Of a stretch of 10,136 bases of DNA, positions 1 to 6,614 are shown one piece after another; position 1 is the stretch's first letter; every line of letters starts with the position of its first letter. Made by a program: the position numbers and the translations under genes. The stretch comes from an uncultured Actinomycetes bacterium. Lineage in GTDB: Bacteria; Actinomycetota; Acidimicrobiia; Acidimicrobiales; Ilumatobacteraceae. The DNA is taken from NCBI GenBank assembly GCA_903925985.1, contig CAIYHK010000222.1, forward strand, positions 1 through 10,136, written 5' to 3'. The notes below the pieces were generated by a model that searched no databases, had not been told where the DNA came from, and worked only from the letters and a program-made list of their open reading frames with translations.

Positions 1-527
1 GGCAAGTTCACATGCACGGGCCCGCGACCAAAACCAGTCGCTGCATCAAAGGCCTGACGAGCAAAGTTTCGCCATTGACCGCGTCCATCCCATACGGGCA
101 CACCGGGATCAATGAACGTCCGCACTGAATCGCCGTACAAGTTCTTCTGGTTGATCGTTTGCGGGGCGCGAATGCCTTGCAATTCCGGCGGGCGATCTGC
201 AGTGCATGCAATCAGTGGCACACCACTCAGATCGGCTTCAACAATTGCGGCATGAAAGTGCGTGGCCGCAGTTCCACTCGTACAAAGCGCTATTGCGGGA
301 GCACCGGTAGCAAGCCCCGCACCGAGCGCCATGAATGCTGCTGAGCGTTCGTCATGAACAATCTCCACTCGGATTCGTCGCTCCTCGGCTAGAGCCAGGG
401 CCAACGGCGTGGACCGTGAGCCTGGTGCTACGAACGCGTGTGTAATGCCAGCATTTGCCCATTGATCAACAATCACCGCACAGAAAGAAGCCTGAATATC
501 TTCAGGGCGAGGAAGGGTGGCGGTCAT
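1..527 (-). CDS. menD: MenD (SEPHCHC synthase), N-terminal 175 residues, cut by the left window edge
   Basis: This is the thiamine-diphosphate enzyme that joins isochorismate and 2-oxoglutarate to give SEPHCHC, the first committed menaquinone step. The frame is open from an ATG at 527 to base 1. The N-terminal ThDP-binding (PYR) domain is recognisable: PGSRSTPLALAL at residues 35-46, HDERSAAFMALG at 58-69 with Glu60 matching the cofactor-activating glutamate of the family, TSGTAA at 83-88, and TADRPPEL at 109-116 followed by a QTINQ stretch. The start fits family N-termini (QASFCAVIVDQWANAGITH at 12-30). Only 18 bp separate it from the divergent oxidoreductase start, so its promoter must overlap that gene. 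No clear Shine-Dalgarno precedes the ATG. The remaining two thirds, including the ThDP diphosphate-binding domain, lie outside the window. Confidence 0.96.
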   Translation of the reverse strand, partial: MTATLPRPEDIQASFCAVIVDQWANAGITHAFVAPGSRSTPLALALAEERRIRVEIVHDERSAAFMALGAGLATGAPAIALCTSGTAATHFHAAIVEADLSGVPLIACTADRPPELQGIRAPQTINQKNLYGDSVRTFIDPGVPVWDGRGQWRNFARQAFDAATGFGRGPVHVNL

Positions 528-532
528 GGCTC

Positions 533-538
533 TATCGT
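533..538 (+). promoter_or_regulatory. Putative -10 box (TATCGT) for leaderless frnE-menH transcript
   Basis: TATCGT fits the TAnnnT consensus and ends 7 nt before GTG 546. There is no Shine-Dalgarno before that GTG. Transcription would start at or near the start codon, giving a leaderless mRNA as is common in actinobacteria. No convincing -35 element is visible. The box lies inside the 18-bp gap shared with the divergent menD start. Confidence 0.5.
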
Positions 539-545
539 TGCATTC

Positions 546-1196
546 GTGTTGATTGAAATTTGGTCTGATGTCATTTGCCCTTGGTGCTACATCGGAAAGA
601 CCCGATTTGAGGCAGCACTTGAGCGCGTGAAAGCCGACCTTCCAAGTCTGCCAGTGGAAGTCGTATATCGCCCCTACCAGTTAGATCCTTCAGCCGAAGT
701 GGGCGAAGCGAGACCCGTCAGCGAGGGTTATGCCAAGAAGTTTGGGGGTCCTGAACGCGCGGAGCAGATCATCGGTCACGTCACACGAGTTGCCGCCGGT
801 GACGGAATCACCTTTCGGATGGATCGTGCGTTACGAGCCAACACCTTTGACGCCCATCGCCTACTTGAGTGGGCCCTATCAGCGCACGGCTCCCATGCTC
901 AAGCAACACTCAATCTGCGTTTGATGCGTGCCTACTTTGAGGAAGGAAAGAACATCGGCGACCGAGACACACTGGTCAGTCTCACCGAAGATGCTGGTTT
1001 TGATTCGGCTGAGGCACGCGAAGTCCTCACTACGGACGCTTTCGCAGATGAAGTGAAGGCTGGAATTATGCGGGCAAAAGATTTTGACATTCATGCAGTA
1101 CCCACATTCGTGGTCAATGGTGCGTGGCAAATTCCTGGAGCGCAAGAAGTTGAAGTATTTGAAACCGCATTGCGTCGCATGGCGGAGCGGGACTGA
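546..1196 (+). CDS. frnE: FrnE-like DsbA-family thioredoxin-fold oxidoreductase
   Basis: This 216-residue protein has a thioredoxin fold with a helical insertion, as in the FrnE/2-hydroxychromene-2-carboxylate isomerase branch of the DsbA family, which catalyses thiol-disulfide exchange. Visible features are the opening strand IEIWSDVICPWCYIG with CPWC at residues 11-14, the RANTFDAHRLLEWA segment at 97-110 typical of FrnE, and the cis-proline loop AVPTFVVNG at 184-192. No signal peptide is seen, so it is probably cytoplasmic. I chose GTG 546 because the open frame upstream (from 438) lies antisense to menD and is not FrnE-like, and because a TATCGT box ends 7 nt before it. TTG 549 is the only close alternative. 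The stop shares one base with the menH start (TGATG), so the two genes are co-translated. Its substrate and any link to menaquinone are unknown. Confidence 0.93.
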   Translation: MLIEIWSDVICPWCYIGKTRFEAALERVKADLPSLPVEVVYRPYQLDPSAEVGEARPVSEGYAKKFGGPERAEQIIGHVTRVAAGDGITFRMDRALRANTFDAHRLLEWALSAHGSHAQATLNLRLMRAYFEEGKNIGDRDTLVSLTEDAGFDSAEAREVLTTDAFADEVKAGIMRAKDFDIHAVPTFVVNGAWQIPGAQEVEVFETALRRMAERD

Positions 1197-1939
1197 TGTT
1201 CCTGCCGTACATCGAAAAAGGGGCGGGTGCACGCGTAGCGCTTCTACACGGCTTCACGCAGACCAAAAATGCATGGGACCCCGTCATATCTCTTTTGGGA
1301 AGCGACTTTCACACCATCAGTTTTGATGCCCCTGGGCATGGCGACGCCGCGATGCTCCCCTTCAACTGCTCAGAAGCCGCCGAAGCAGTAAACAACATTG
1401 CGGGTGAAGCTACGTATGTTGGATATTCATTGGGTGGACGCATCATGCTCCATGCGGCCCTGCAGTTTCCTGAGGAAGTTGAACGACTCGTACTTATAAG
1501 TGCGTCACCAGGCATACAAGACCACGCCGAACGCGATGCTCGAATCGCGGCGGATTCAGATCTGGCAGAACGAATTGGGTCAATTGGTGTCGAAGCATTT
1601 GTAGATGAGTGGATGGCAATGCCCATGTTCGCTGGCCTCGATTCTTCGAATAACCAACGAGCCGAACGATTGACCAATACCGCCGACGGTCTAATTCGAT
1701 CCCTAAAGCTCTGTGGTACCGGCGCACAGGAATCGTTTTGGTCCCGCTTGGGCGAGCTCAAGATGCCGGTGTTGCTGATTGTTGGGGAGCGTGATCAAAA
1801 GTTTGTTGGCTTGAATCAAGAAATGAGAGCGTCAATCGGATCCAATGCCCAGTTGGCAGTAGTTCCAGGCGCAGGTCACTCGGTTCCGTTAGAAGACCCA
1901 CAAGCAGTCGCGCGCTTAATTGCTGAATTTTCCACCTGA
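1196..1939 (+). CDS. menH: MenH (SHCHC synthase), alpha/beta-hydrolase
   Basis: The 247-residue alpha/beta-hydrolase is close to the usual MenH length of about 250. MenH removes pyruvate from SEPHCHC to give SHCHC, the step after MenD. The sequence shows LLHGFTQTKNAW at 16-27, FDAPGHGD at 43-50, the nucleophile elbow GYSLGGR with Ser78, ISASPG at 101-106, Asp200 in GERD and His228 in GAGHSVP, giving the full Ser-Asp-His triad at MenH spacing. The ATG overlaps the frnE stop by one base, and a GGAG about 10 nt upstream can serve as ribosome binding site. The gene ends immediately against the convergent menA stop. MenH-like hydrolases are hard to tell from other small hydrolases by sequence alone, but its place among menD, menA and menE makes the assignment strong. 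Confidence 0.92.
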   Translation: MFLPYIEKGAGARVALLHGFTQTKNAWDPVISLLGSDFHTISFDAPGHGDAAMLPFNCSEAAEAVNNIAGEATYVGYSLGGRIMLHAALQFPEEVERLVLISASPGIQDHAERDARIAADSDLAERIGSIGVEAFVDEWMAMPMFAGLDSSNNQRAERLTNTADGLIRSLKLCGTGAQESFWSRLGELKMPVLLIVGERDQKFVGLNQEMRASIGSNAQLAVVPGAGHSVPLEDPQAVARLIAEFST

Positions 1940-1944
1940 TCAGG
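1935..1944. other. 10-bp palindrome holding the abutting menH and menA stop codons
   Basis: CCTGATCAGG is a perfect palindrome. The menH TGA occupies 1937-1939 and the menA TGA (read on the minus strand) occupies 1942-1940, so the two genes end with no spacer. As a hairpin it would have only a 3-bp stem and there is no T-run, so it is not a credible intrinsic terminator. Either transcript must read into the opposite gene or end by another mechanism. Confidence 0.8.
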
Positions 1945-2815
1945 AACCAACAGCAAGGCCGAGGGCAAGCAAGGAACCCACCCAGAGCTGCAAGCGACCA
2001 GTCATGCCGAGCACCGCGATCAATGCCTGACCAGTCGCACCACTTCGAATAGAGCGAATCGGCCCGACGGCAAACACGAACCCGACAACGCCAATTAATG
2101 CACTCTGCCGGATTGCGGCACACACGACAACACCGCCCAATGCCCCGATGGCGAGCGATGTATAAAGATTTCGTGTGCGCGCATCTCCAATCCGCACCGC
2201 AAGTGTGCGCTTTCCCGAGAGTGTGTCAGTGGGGATATCGCGCAGGTTGTTAACCACAAGTAAGGCAGAGGCCAGACATCCCGTGGTGGCACCAGCGAGC
2301 AGTGAAAGGCCCGTTACTTTTTCCGACAAAACAAAAGTTGTTCCCGCTGTGGCGAGTAACCCAAAGAACGTAAAGACAAATATCTCGCCAAGGCCCGCAT
2401 ACCCGTAAGGGCTTGGCCCCCCGGTATAGAACCAGCCCGCTGCAATGCAAGCAACCCCAACGGGAATTAGCCAAAGTGTTGTCGCCAACGCCAGAACAAG
2501 ACCCGCCACAGCAGCTCCAGCAAAGGCAACGATTGCTGCACTTTTAACTTCACGAGGAGTGGCAAGGCCAGAACCCACGAGACGAACCGGGCCGACACGA
2601 TTCTCATCGGTTCCCTTGACCCCATCTGAATAGTCATTCGCATAGTTGACCGCAACTTGGAGCGCCAGACTCACAATCAGTGCAGGCACGACACGCCACC
2701 AACTCACTTGGCCGAGCCCAACTGCACAGCCTGCGCCGATCGCCACAGGCACGATTGACGCCGGCAGAGTTCGCGGTCTTGAACCGAGCCACCAGCGATT
2801 AGCAAATAGTTTCAC
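1940..2815 (-). CDS. menA: MenA (1,4-dihydroxy-2-naphthoate polyprenyltransferase)
   Basis: This is a 291-residue UbiA-family integral membrane prenyltransferase that attaches the polyprenyl tail to 1,4-dihydroxy-2-naphthoate, giving demethylmenaquinone. The first Asp-rich motif is NDYSDGVKGTD at residues 60-70, preceded by the conserved NYA; the second is NNLRDIPTD at 189-197. The N-terminus WWLGSRPRTLPAS is the usual MenA opening. About eight or nine hydrophobic segments span the protein. The start is GTG 2815, with GGGAG 9-10 nt upstream as Shine-Dalgarno. It diverges from menE and converges on menH, so it forms a single-gene transcription unit within the men locus unless read-through occurs. 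Confidence 0.96.
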   Translation of the reverse strand: MKLFANRWWLGSRPRTLPASIVPVAIGAGCAVGLGQVSWWRVVPALIVSLALQVAVNYANDYSDGVKGTDENRVGPVRLVGSGLATPREVKSAAIVAFAGAAVAGLVLALATTLWLIPVGVACIAAGWFYTGGPSPYGYAGLGEIFVFTFFGLLATAGTTFVLSEKVTGLSLLAGATTGCLASALLVVNNLRDIPTDTLSGKRTLAVRIGDARTRNLYTSLAIGALGGVVVCAAIRQSALIGVVGFVFAVGPIRSIRSGATGQALIAVLGMTGRLQLWVGSLLALGLAVGS

Positions 2816-2865
2816 CTCTCAATTCTCCCATCTCGTGTTCCATCAATGTGCGAATCAGCAAATAG
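2801..2865. repeat. Short direct repeat AGCAAATAG flanking the menA/menE divergent start region
   Basis: AGCAAATAG occurs at 2801-2809 (inside the first codons of menA) and again at 2857-2865 (next to the proposed menE -10 box), with a 56-bp period. The flanking bases also partly agree (GATT versus AATC before each copy). It could be an operator pair or chance; the first copy is constrained by coding, so chance is quite possible. Confidence 0.25.
2825..2829 (-). promoter_or_regulatory. Ribosome binding site for menA (GGGAG)
   Basis: On the minus strand GGGAG lies 9 nt before the GTG at 2815 and supports that start. It is one of the few clear Shine-Dalgarno sites in the men locus and implies a leadered mRNA for menA, unlike its neighbours. 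Confidence 0.55.
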
Positions 2866-2868
2866 CGT
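2863..2868 (+). promoter_or_regulatory. Putative -10 box (TAGCGT) for leaderless menE
   Basis: TAGCGT matches TAnnnT and ends 7 nt before GTG 2876, the same arrangement as at frnE. It argues for GTG 2876 over ATG 2846 as the menE start. No -35 element is evident. Confidence 0.45.
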
Positions 2869-2875
2869 GAGGGGT

Positions 2876-3979
2876 GTGCAACGACTGATCGCCGTGGACC
2901 TCCCACTCAACGAAGAATTCGTTGACGTTGTCCGTACGGCCTGGGATGCAGGGGATGCGGTATTTCCAGTTGATCCAAGGTGGCCAAGCACCATGCGAGA
3001 TCGAATTCTTGCTGCAATTCGTCCCACACACGTCCAGACCTCACTCACCGAGCTTGTCGAAATTGAAGATGGTGAGCCGGCCGAAGCCGGCGATGCACTC
3101 GTCATTGCCACATCTGGCTCAACTGGCGAGCCCAAAGGCGTCGTCCACACCCTTGACTCGCTTAAGGCTTCGGCGGATTCTTGCCATGATCGCATCGGGC
3201 TCAACGGTGCACATTGGCTTGCGTGTCTTCCTGTCGCGCACATTGGTGGTTTCGCCGTAGTGGTACGAAGTCTGCTGCTCGACATACCACTCACAATTGC
3301 CAAAGATGCCAGCGCCAACTCCATAGCTGTCGCCACAGAAGGCGGCGCGAATCTCATCTCGGTTGTGCCCACGATGTTTGATCGAATCAAAAGCGACGCT
3401 TTCCACCGCGTATTAATCGGTGGAGCAAAGCCACCAAGCCAACGCCCATCAAATGCAATTGCGACCTACGGCTCTACTGAGACCGGCAGTGGAATTGCCT
3501 ACAACGGTCATGCGTTAAGGCATGTTGAAATTCGAATTGCAAATGATGGCGCGATTTTTGTGAAGGGCCCAATGCTCATGCGCGCCTACCGCAACGCCTC
3601 CAGTCCCTTCACGAACGACGGCTGGCTTGACACTGGTGATGCAGGCGAGATCTTGAGCGACGGCAGCCTGACTGTCTTTGGTCGTCGCACGGAAATGATT
3701 ATCACCGGCGGGGAAAATGTTTGGCCCGACGCGGTCGAGCGGGCGCTACTCGCCTATCCGGGAATCAGCGACTGTGCGGTCTTCGGCGCGCCAGACCCGA
3801 AATGGGGCGACATTGTTTGCGCTGTCGTTGAGGCATCAGCACCCATTGACGACACAGCACTAAAAGAATTCCTCAGTGCAACACTTCCAGGATTCTCAAT
3901 TCCGAAAAAACTCAAGCAAGTCGAGAGTCTGCCTCGAACCCCAGGTGGGAAAATTGACCGTCGGGCGCTTTCGCTCTAG
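2876..3979 (+). CDS. menE: MenE (o-succinylbenzoate-CoA ligase)
   Basis: This is an ANL-superfamily adenylating enzyme of 367 residues (377 if ATG 2846 is used), the short form usual for actinobacterial MenE. It activates o-succinylbenzoate to its CoA thioester before MenB. Visible motifs are the P-loop TSGSTGEPKG at 79-88, PVAHIGGF at 119-126, YGSTETG at 198-204, DGWLDTGD at 248-255, the hinge region GRRTEMIITGGENVWP at 269-284, and the C-terminal PRTPGGKIDRR with catalytic Lys359. GTG 2876 is preferred because a TAGCGT box ends 7 nt upstream; ATG 2846 and GTG 2867 are alternatives with no better ribosome site. Other small acyl-CoA ligases share these motifs, but the men neighbours settle the call. 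Its TAG stop overlaps the stop codon of the convergent SDR gene. Confidence 0.93.
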   Translation: MQRLIAVDLPLNEEFVDVVRTAWDAGDAVFPVDPRWPSTMRDRILAAIRPTHVQTSLTELVEIEDGEPAEAGDALVIATSGSTGEPKGVVHTLDSLKASADSCHDRIGLNGAHWLACLPVAHIGGFAVVVRSLLLDIPLTIAKDASANSIAVATEGGANLISVVPTMFDRIKSDAFHRVLIGGAKPPSQRPSNAIATYGSTETGSGIAYNGHALRHVEIRIANDGAIFVKGPMLMRAYRNASSPFTNDGWLDTGDAGEILSDGSLTVFGRRTEMIITGGENVWPDAVERALLAYPGISDCAVFGAPDPKWGDIVCAVVEASAPIDDTALKEFLSATLPGFSIPKKLKQVESLPRTPGGKIDRRALSL

Positions 3980-3993
3980 ACGACTCCAGCGCC
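3964..3993. terminator. Weak inverted repeat at the menE/SDR convergent junction
   Basis: GGCGCT at 3964-3969 pairs with AGCGCC at 3988-3993 around an 18-nt loop centred almost on the shared stop codons (CTAG, 3976-3979). It could act as a weak bidirectional terminator between convergent genes. The stem is short, the loop long, and no U-tract follows on either strand, so this is a low-confidence candidate. Confidence 0.2.
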
Positions 3994-4722
3994 GCCATCG
4001 ATAACAAAGGTTTCACCCGTGATCCACGATGCTGAATCGGACACCAAAAATGTGGCGAGTTTGGCAATGTCCTCGGGCAAGCCCAATCGCTTGGTTGGCA
4101 ACTCGGCGGCGAGTCGCTCGCCAAAACTATTTACCAGAACTTCGGCAAAATCTGTTTGCACAAGCCCAGGTGCAATTCCAATCACTCGTGAGGTACCGAG
4201 TTCCGCTGCCAATTGACGCGTGAGATGAATTAACGCGGCTTTCGTGAGGTTGTACGGCCCAAGACCAACTTCGGCGCGGAGCCCGCCAACCGACGCGATA
4301 TTTAGAATCACTCCGGGGTGTTGCTTCATCGATGCTTCCCAAGCGGCCTGAATCCAGAACAAAGGACCTCGCAAGTTCACTTGAAAGGTCTTGTCGTACT
4401 GACTCTCTGTTACGCCAAGGGTCGGCCCAAAGTAAGGATTGGTCGCGGCGTTGTTTACGAGAATGTCAATTGGTCCGTAGGTCTTCAGGGTGTGCTCAAC
4501 ACACGCGCGACCCGCATCGGTGTCTCCTGCATTTGCTGCATAAACACTTGCCACACCACCGGCTGCTTCGATTTCAGCCTTCACGACCTCGAGATCCGCC
4601 TGCTTGCGCGACGATAGAACAACTTTGGCTCCACTTGCTGCGAACTCGTTGGCGATTGCGCGGCCAATACCCCGCGACGCTCCTGTCACGAGAGCGACTT
4701 TTCCATCAAGACGAACTTCCAT
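3976..4722 (-). CDS. Short-chain dehydrogenase/reductase (SDR), classical type
   Basis: This 248-residue Rossmann-fold oxidoreductase belongs to the classical SDR family. It carries the cofactor motif TGASRGIG at 13-20, VNNAATNPYFGP at 89-100, structural Asn116, catalytic Ser144, and Tyr157 and Lys161 in YNLTK. The SSRK stretch after the second strand (Arg39) is compatible with NADP(H). NPYFGP followed by VTESQYDKTFQVN recalls the DHRS4-like peroxisomal carbonyl reductase group as much as FabG, so the substrate is uncertain. The usual Asn before the APG motif is Ile here (RVIGIAPG at 179-186). It is last in the minus-strand operon, 5 nt after the CNNM gene, with AAAGG and AGGGGAG before the ATG. 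It ends overlapping the menE stop by two bases. A direct role in menaquinone synthesis is not indicated. Confidence 0.9.
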   Translation of the reverse strand: MEVRLDGKVALVTGASRGIGRAIANEFAASGAKVVLSSRKQADLEVVKAEIEAAGGVASVYAANAGDTDAGRACVEHTLKTYGPIDILVNNAATNPYFGPTLGVTESQYDKTFQVNLRGPLFWIQAAWEASMKQHPGVILNIASVGGLRAEVGLGPYNLTKAALIHLTRQLAAELGTSRVIGIAPGLVQTDFAEVLVNSFGERLAAELPTKRLGLPEDIAKLATFLVSDSASWITGETFVIDGGAGVV

Positions 4723-4727
4723 CTCCC

Positions 4728-6008
4728 CTACCTTTCAATCATTTCGGCAACGATGCGAACCTTGCGGATTCGCCGGCCATCAACTTCATGGGCCACAAAC
4801 TTCCATCCATCCAGCAGAACAGATTCTCCAACATCGGGCACATGCTCAAGTGTGCCAAAAATGAAGCCACCGACTGTGTCCCATTCCTCATCGGGAATAT
4901 TCACCGCCAGTAGTTCATTGATGTCCGCCACGCTCACAGAGCCTTCGACAAGGTACTCGCCGTTTGCAAGGTGTTCGATCTCAGCATCTTCGGTGTCGTG
5001 TTCGTCAACAATCTCGCCAACCAGCTCTTCAAGACAATCCTCAAGAGTCACCATCCCCGCGATGCTTCCGTATTCGTCGGCAACGATTGCGAGGTGGAAT
5101 TTCTCGGCCTGCATTTCGCGCATAAGCCGCGCGACTGGTTTGTTTTCAGGTATGACCCGTACTTGCCGCACCAGAGTCATCACGGTTTGCACGCCTAAAC
5201 CTTGACGTTCGGCACGCATGAGATCTTTCGCATAAAGAACTCCAACCACGTCATCTTGATCGTTTTCAGCATTGAGTACAGGCATGCGGCTGAATCCCTC
5301 GTTGATAGCTACATCAAGCGCGCTACTAACCGTTGCGTCGCTACTCACAGTGACCATATCTGGGCTTGGAACCATGATCTCGCGCACCACCGTGTCACCG
5401 AACTCAATGATTGATTCAATCAATTGCCGCTCTTCTTGCTCAATTACTTCGTCATCAGCGGCCACTTCAACAATGCCGAGTAGTTCCTGTTCGCTTACGA
5501 ACGGGCCCTCTTGAAGTCCTTTGCCACGGACGATCACGTTTGTGAGTTTGATTAAGCCGGTGGCGATTACACGAAGTGGTGGAAATGCAACGAGCGCAAG
5601 CGTGGGGCGTGCAGTCAACAGTGATGCGCGCTCCGGGTAGAGCACCGCATAGGTCTTTGGCACCGCTTCTGCGAGAACGTAAAAGACGAGCACGTTTAAA
5701 ACGACACCAATGATTACGCCAGTCGCCCCAAAGAGACGGCCCGCCACAACGCCAGTCAAAGTGGCTTGAACTGTTTGGCAGATGTTCACCGACAACAACA
5801 AAGGATTTACCCAATGGGCGGGATCCGAAACTAATCGTAAGAGTGCAGGGCCACCTTTGGCTCCACGCTCGGCGATTGCCGAAGCCTTTGGTCTTGAAAT
5901 TCGTGATAATCCCATCTCGGCCACCGACATGAAGATGAGAAGGACAAGCAACACCAAGATCGTCATGATCATTGCGATGTCGCCCGTAGTCGGGCTAGCA
6001 GCAAACAT
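4728..6008 (-). CDS. CNNM/CBS-pair/CorC_HlyC-domain membrane protein
   Basis: This 426-residue inner-membrane protein is of the CorC/CNNM type, a family linked to Mg2+/cation transport and often annotated as hemolysin-like. An N-terminal CNNM (DUF21) domain with three or four hydrophobic segments (about 10-30, 67-90, 97-116, 135-155) contains AEMGLSRISRPKA and YVLAEAVPKTYAV. A CBS pair follows, about 205-335, with the family sequences REIMVPSPDMV, SRMPV, GVLYAKDLM and DEYGSIAGMVTLEDCLEELVGEI. The C-terminal CorC_HlyC domain, about 345-423, includes WDTVGGFIFG. ATG 6008 is preferred; the codon before it is a TTG (6011) that also could start. It begins 3 nt after the ybeY stop, with GAGGA inside ybeY as ribosome site, and ends 5 nt before the SDR start, so it is translationally linked on both sides. 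The partner ybeY-phoH is its normal neighbourhood in many bacteria. Confidence 0.95.
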   Translation of the reverse strand: MFAASPTTGDIAMIMTILVLLVLLIFMSVAEMGLSRISRPKASAIAERGAKGGPALLRLVSDPAHWVNPLLLSVNICQTVQATLTGVVAGRLFGATGVIIGVVLNVLVFYVLAEAVPKTYAVLYPERASLLTARPTLALVAFPPLRVIATGLIKLTNVIVRGKGLQEGPFVSEQELLGIVEVAADDEVIEQEERQLIESIIEFGDTVVREIMVPSPDMVTVSSDATVSSALDVAINEGFSRMPVLNAENDQDDVVGVLYAKDLMRAERQGLGVQTVMTLVRQVRVIPENKPVARLMREMQAEKFHLAIVADEYGSIAGMVTLEDCLEELVGEIVDEHDTEDAEIEHLANGEYLVEGSVSVADINELLAVNIPDEEWDTVGGFIFGTLEHVPDVGESVLLDGWKFVAHEVDGRRIRKVRIVAEMIER

Positions 6009-6011
6009 CAA

Positions 6012-6614
6012 TTAATCAGTGTCCTCGGGGTGGTCTTGTCGAAAGTCTGGTGGCGGGTCGCCCATCCAGTGGCTGGCGACGAGGATTTCACGTTCACGCC
6101 GTTGCATTGTTTCACGCTGATCCTGCTCCATGTGGTCGTGCCCCATGACGTGGAGAACCCCCTGCACTAACAGTAATGCGATTTCATCATCAAGCGTGCC
6201 TGCGTGCGAGGAAAACTGCCTTTGCGCAACAGCCGGACACACAATTACGTCGCCAAGCAGCAAAGGCAAGTCAGAGAAATCGGTTTCTGGCCGATCAGGA
6301 CCTCTGGAAAATGAACCCGGACCATTGTTGGGCTCAGCTTCCACGGCATCAATTGGGAACGCCAACACATCTGTGGAGCCAGCTTTTCCCATGTAACGCG
6401 AGTTGAGTTCAGACATGTGATCTTCATCAACAAAGACCACGGTGAGTTCCGCCTGGCCCGACACGCCTTCGGCCCGCAATGCAGCCAGTGCAAGTTTGCG
6501 CCATCGCTCAAGGTCAAGTGTCAAGTCAGCTTGTTCATCAACACAGAAGACCTCGACATCGCCGTCTCCGCCTTTGCGTCGTCGTCTGCCGAGACCGGGC
6601 ATACGGTTAGCCAT
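6012..6614 (-). CDS. ybeY: YbeY endoribonuclease (rRNA maturation factor) with altered zinc motif
   Basis: YbeY is a metal-dependent single-strand endoribonuclease family involved in 16S rRNA 3' maturation and ribosome quality control. This copy has 200 residues from ATG 6614, chosen because GAGG lies 6 nt upstream and the ATG overlaps the phoH stop by 8 bases; a start at 6671 would overlap phoH by 65 bases. Family features are STDVLAFPID at 80-89, LLLGDVIVCP at 118-127, HAGTLDDEIALLLV at 137-150, and the metal-site region QGVLHVMGHDH at 151-161. The family motif is H-x3-H-x5-H; here the first position is Gln151 (CAG at 6164-6162), followed by His155 and His161. A Gly/Pro-rich stretch of about 30 residues (90-117) replaces a shorter loop, and the Arg/Lys-rich N-terminus (RRRRK, 10-14) may contact RNA. 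Confidence 0.93.
   Translation of the reverse strand: MANRMPGLGRRRRKGGDGDVEVFCVDEQADLTLDLERWRKLALAALRAEGVSGQAELTVVFVDEDHMSELNSRYMGKAGSTDVLAFPIDAVEAEPNNGPGSFSRGPDRPETDFSDLPLLLGDVIVCPAVAQRQFSSHAGTLDDEIALLLVQGVLHVMGHDHMEQDQRETMQRREREILVASHWMGDPPPDFRQDHPEDTD

Noticed and set aside
438..545. 36 extra N-terminal codons on the FrnE frame from ATG 438
   Set aside because: This stretch is antisense to the menD start region and does not resemble FrnE N-termini, which begin just before IEIWSDV.
1935..1944. CCTGATCAGG as an intrinsic terminator
   Set aside because: The stem would be 3 bp with a 4-base loop and no T-run on either strand; the palindrome mostly reflects two abutting TGA stops.
2812..3390. 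192-codon minus-strand frame opposite menE
   Set aside because: It is antisense to motif-bearing menE coding sequence, is Ser/Thr/Arg-rich with no recognisable domain, and overlaps the menA start region; a shadow frame.
4332..4913. 193-codon plus-strand frame opposite the SDR and CNNM genes
   Set aside because: It crosses the junction of two well-supported minus-strand genes, is rich in Arg, Ser, Leu and His, and shows no domain; antisense artefact.
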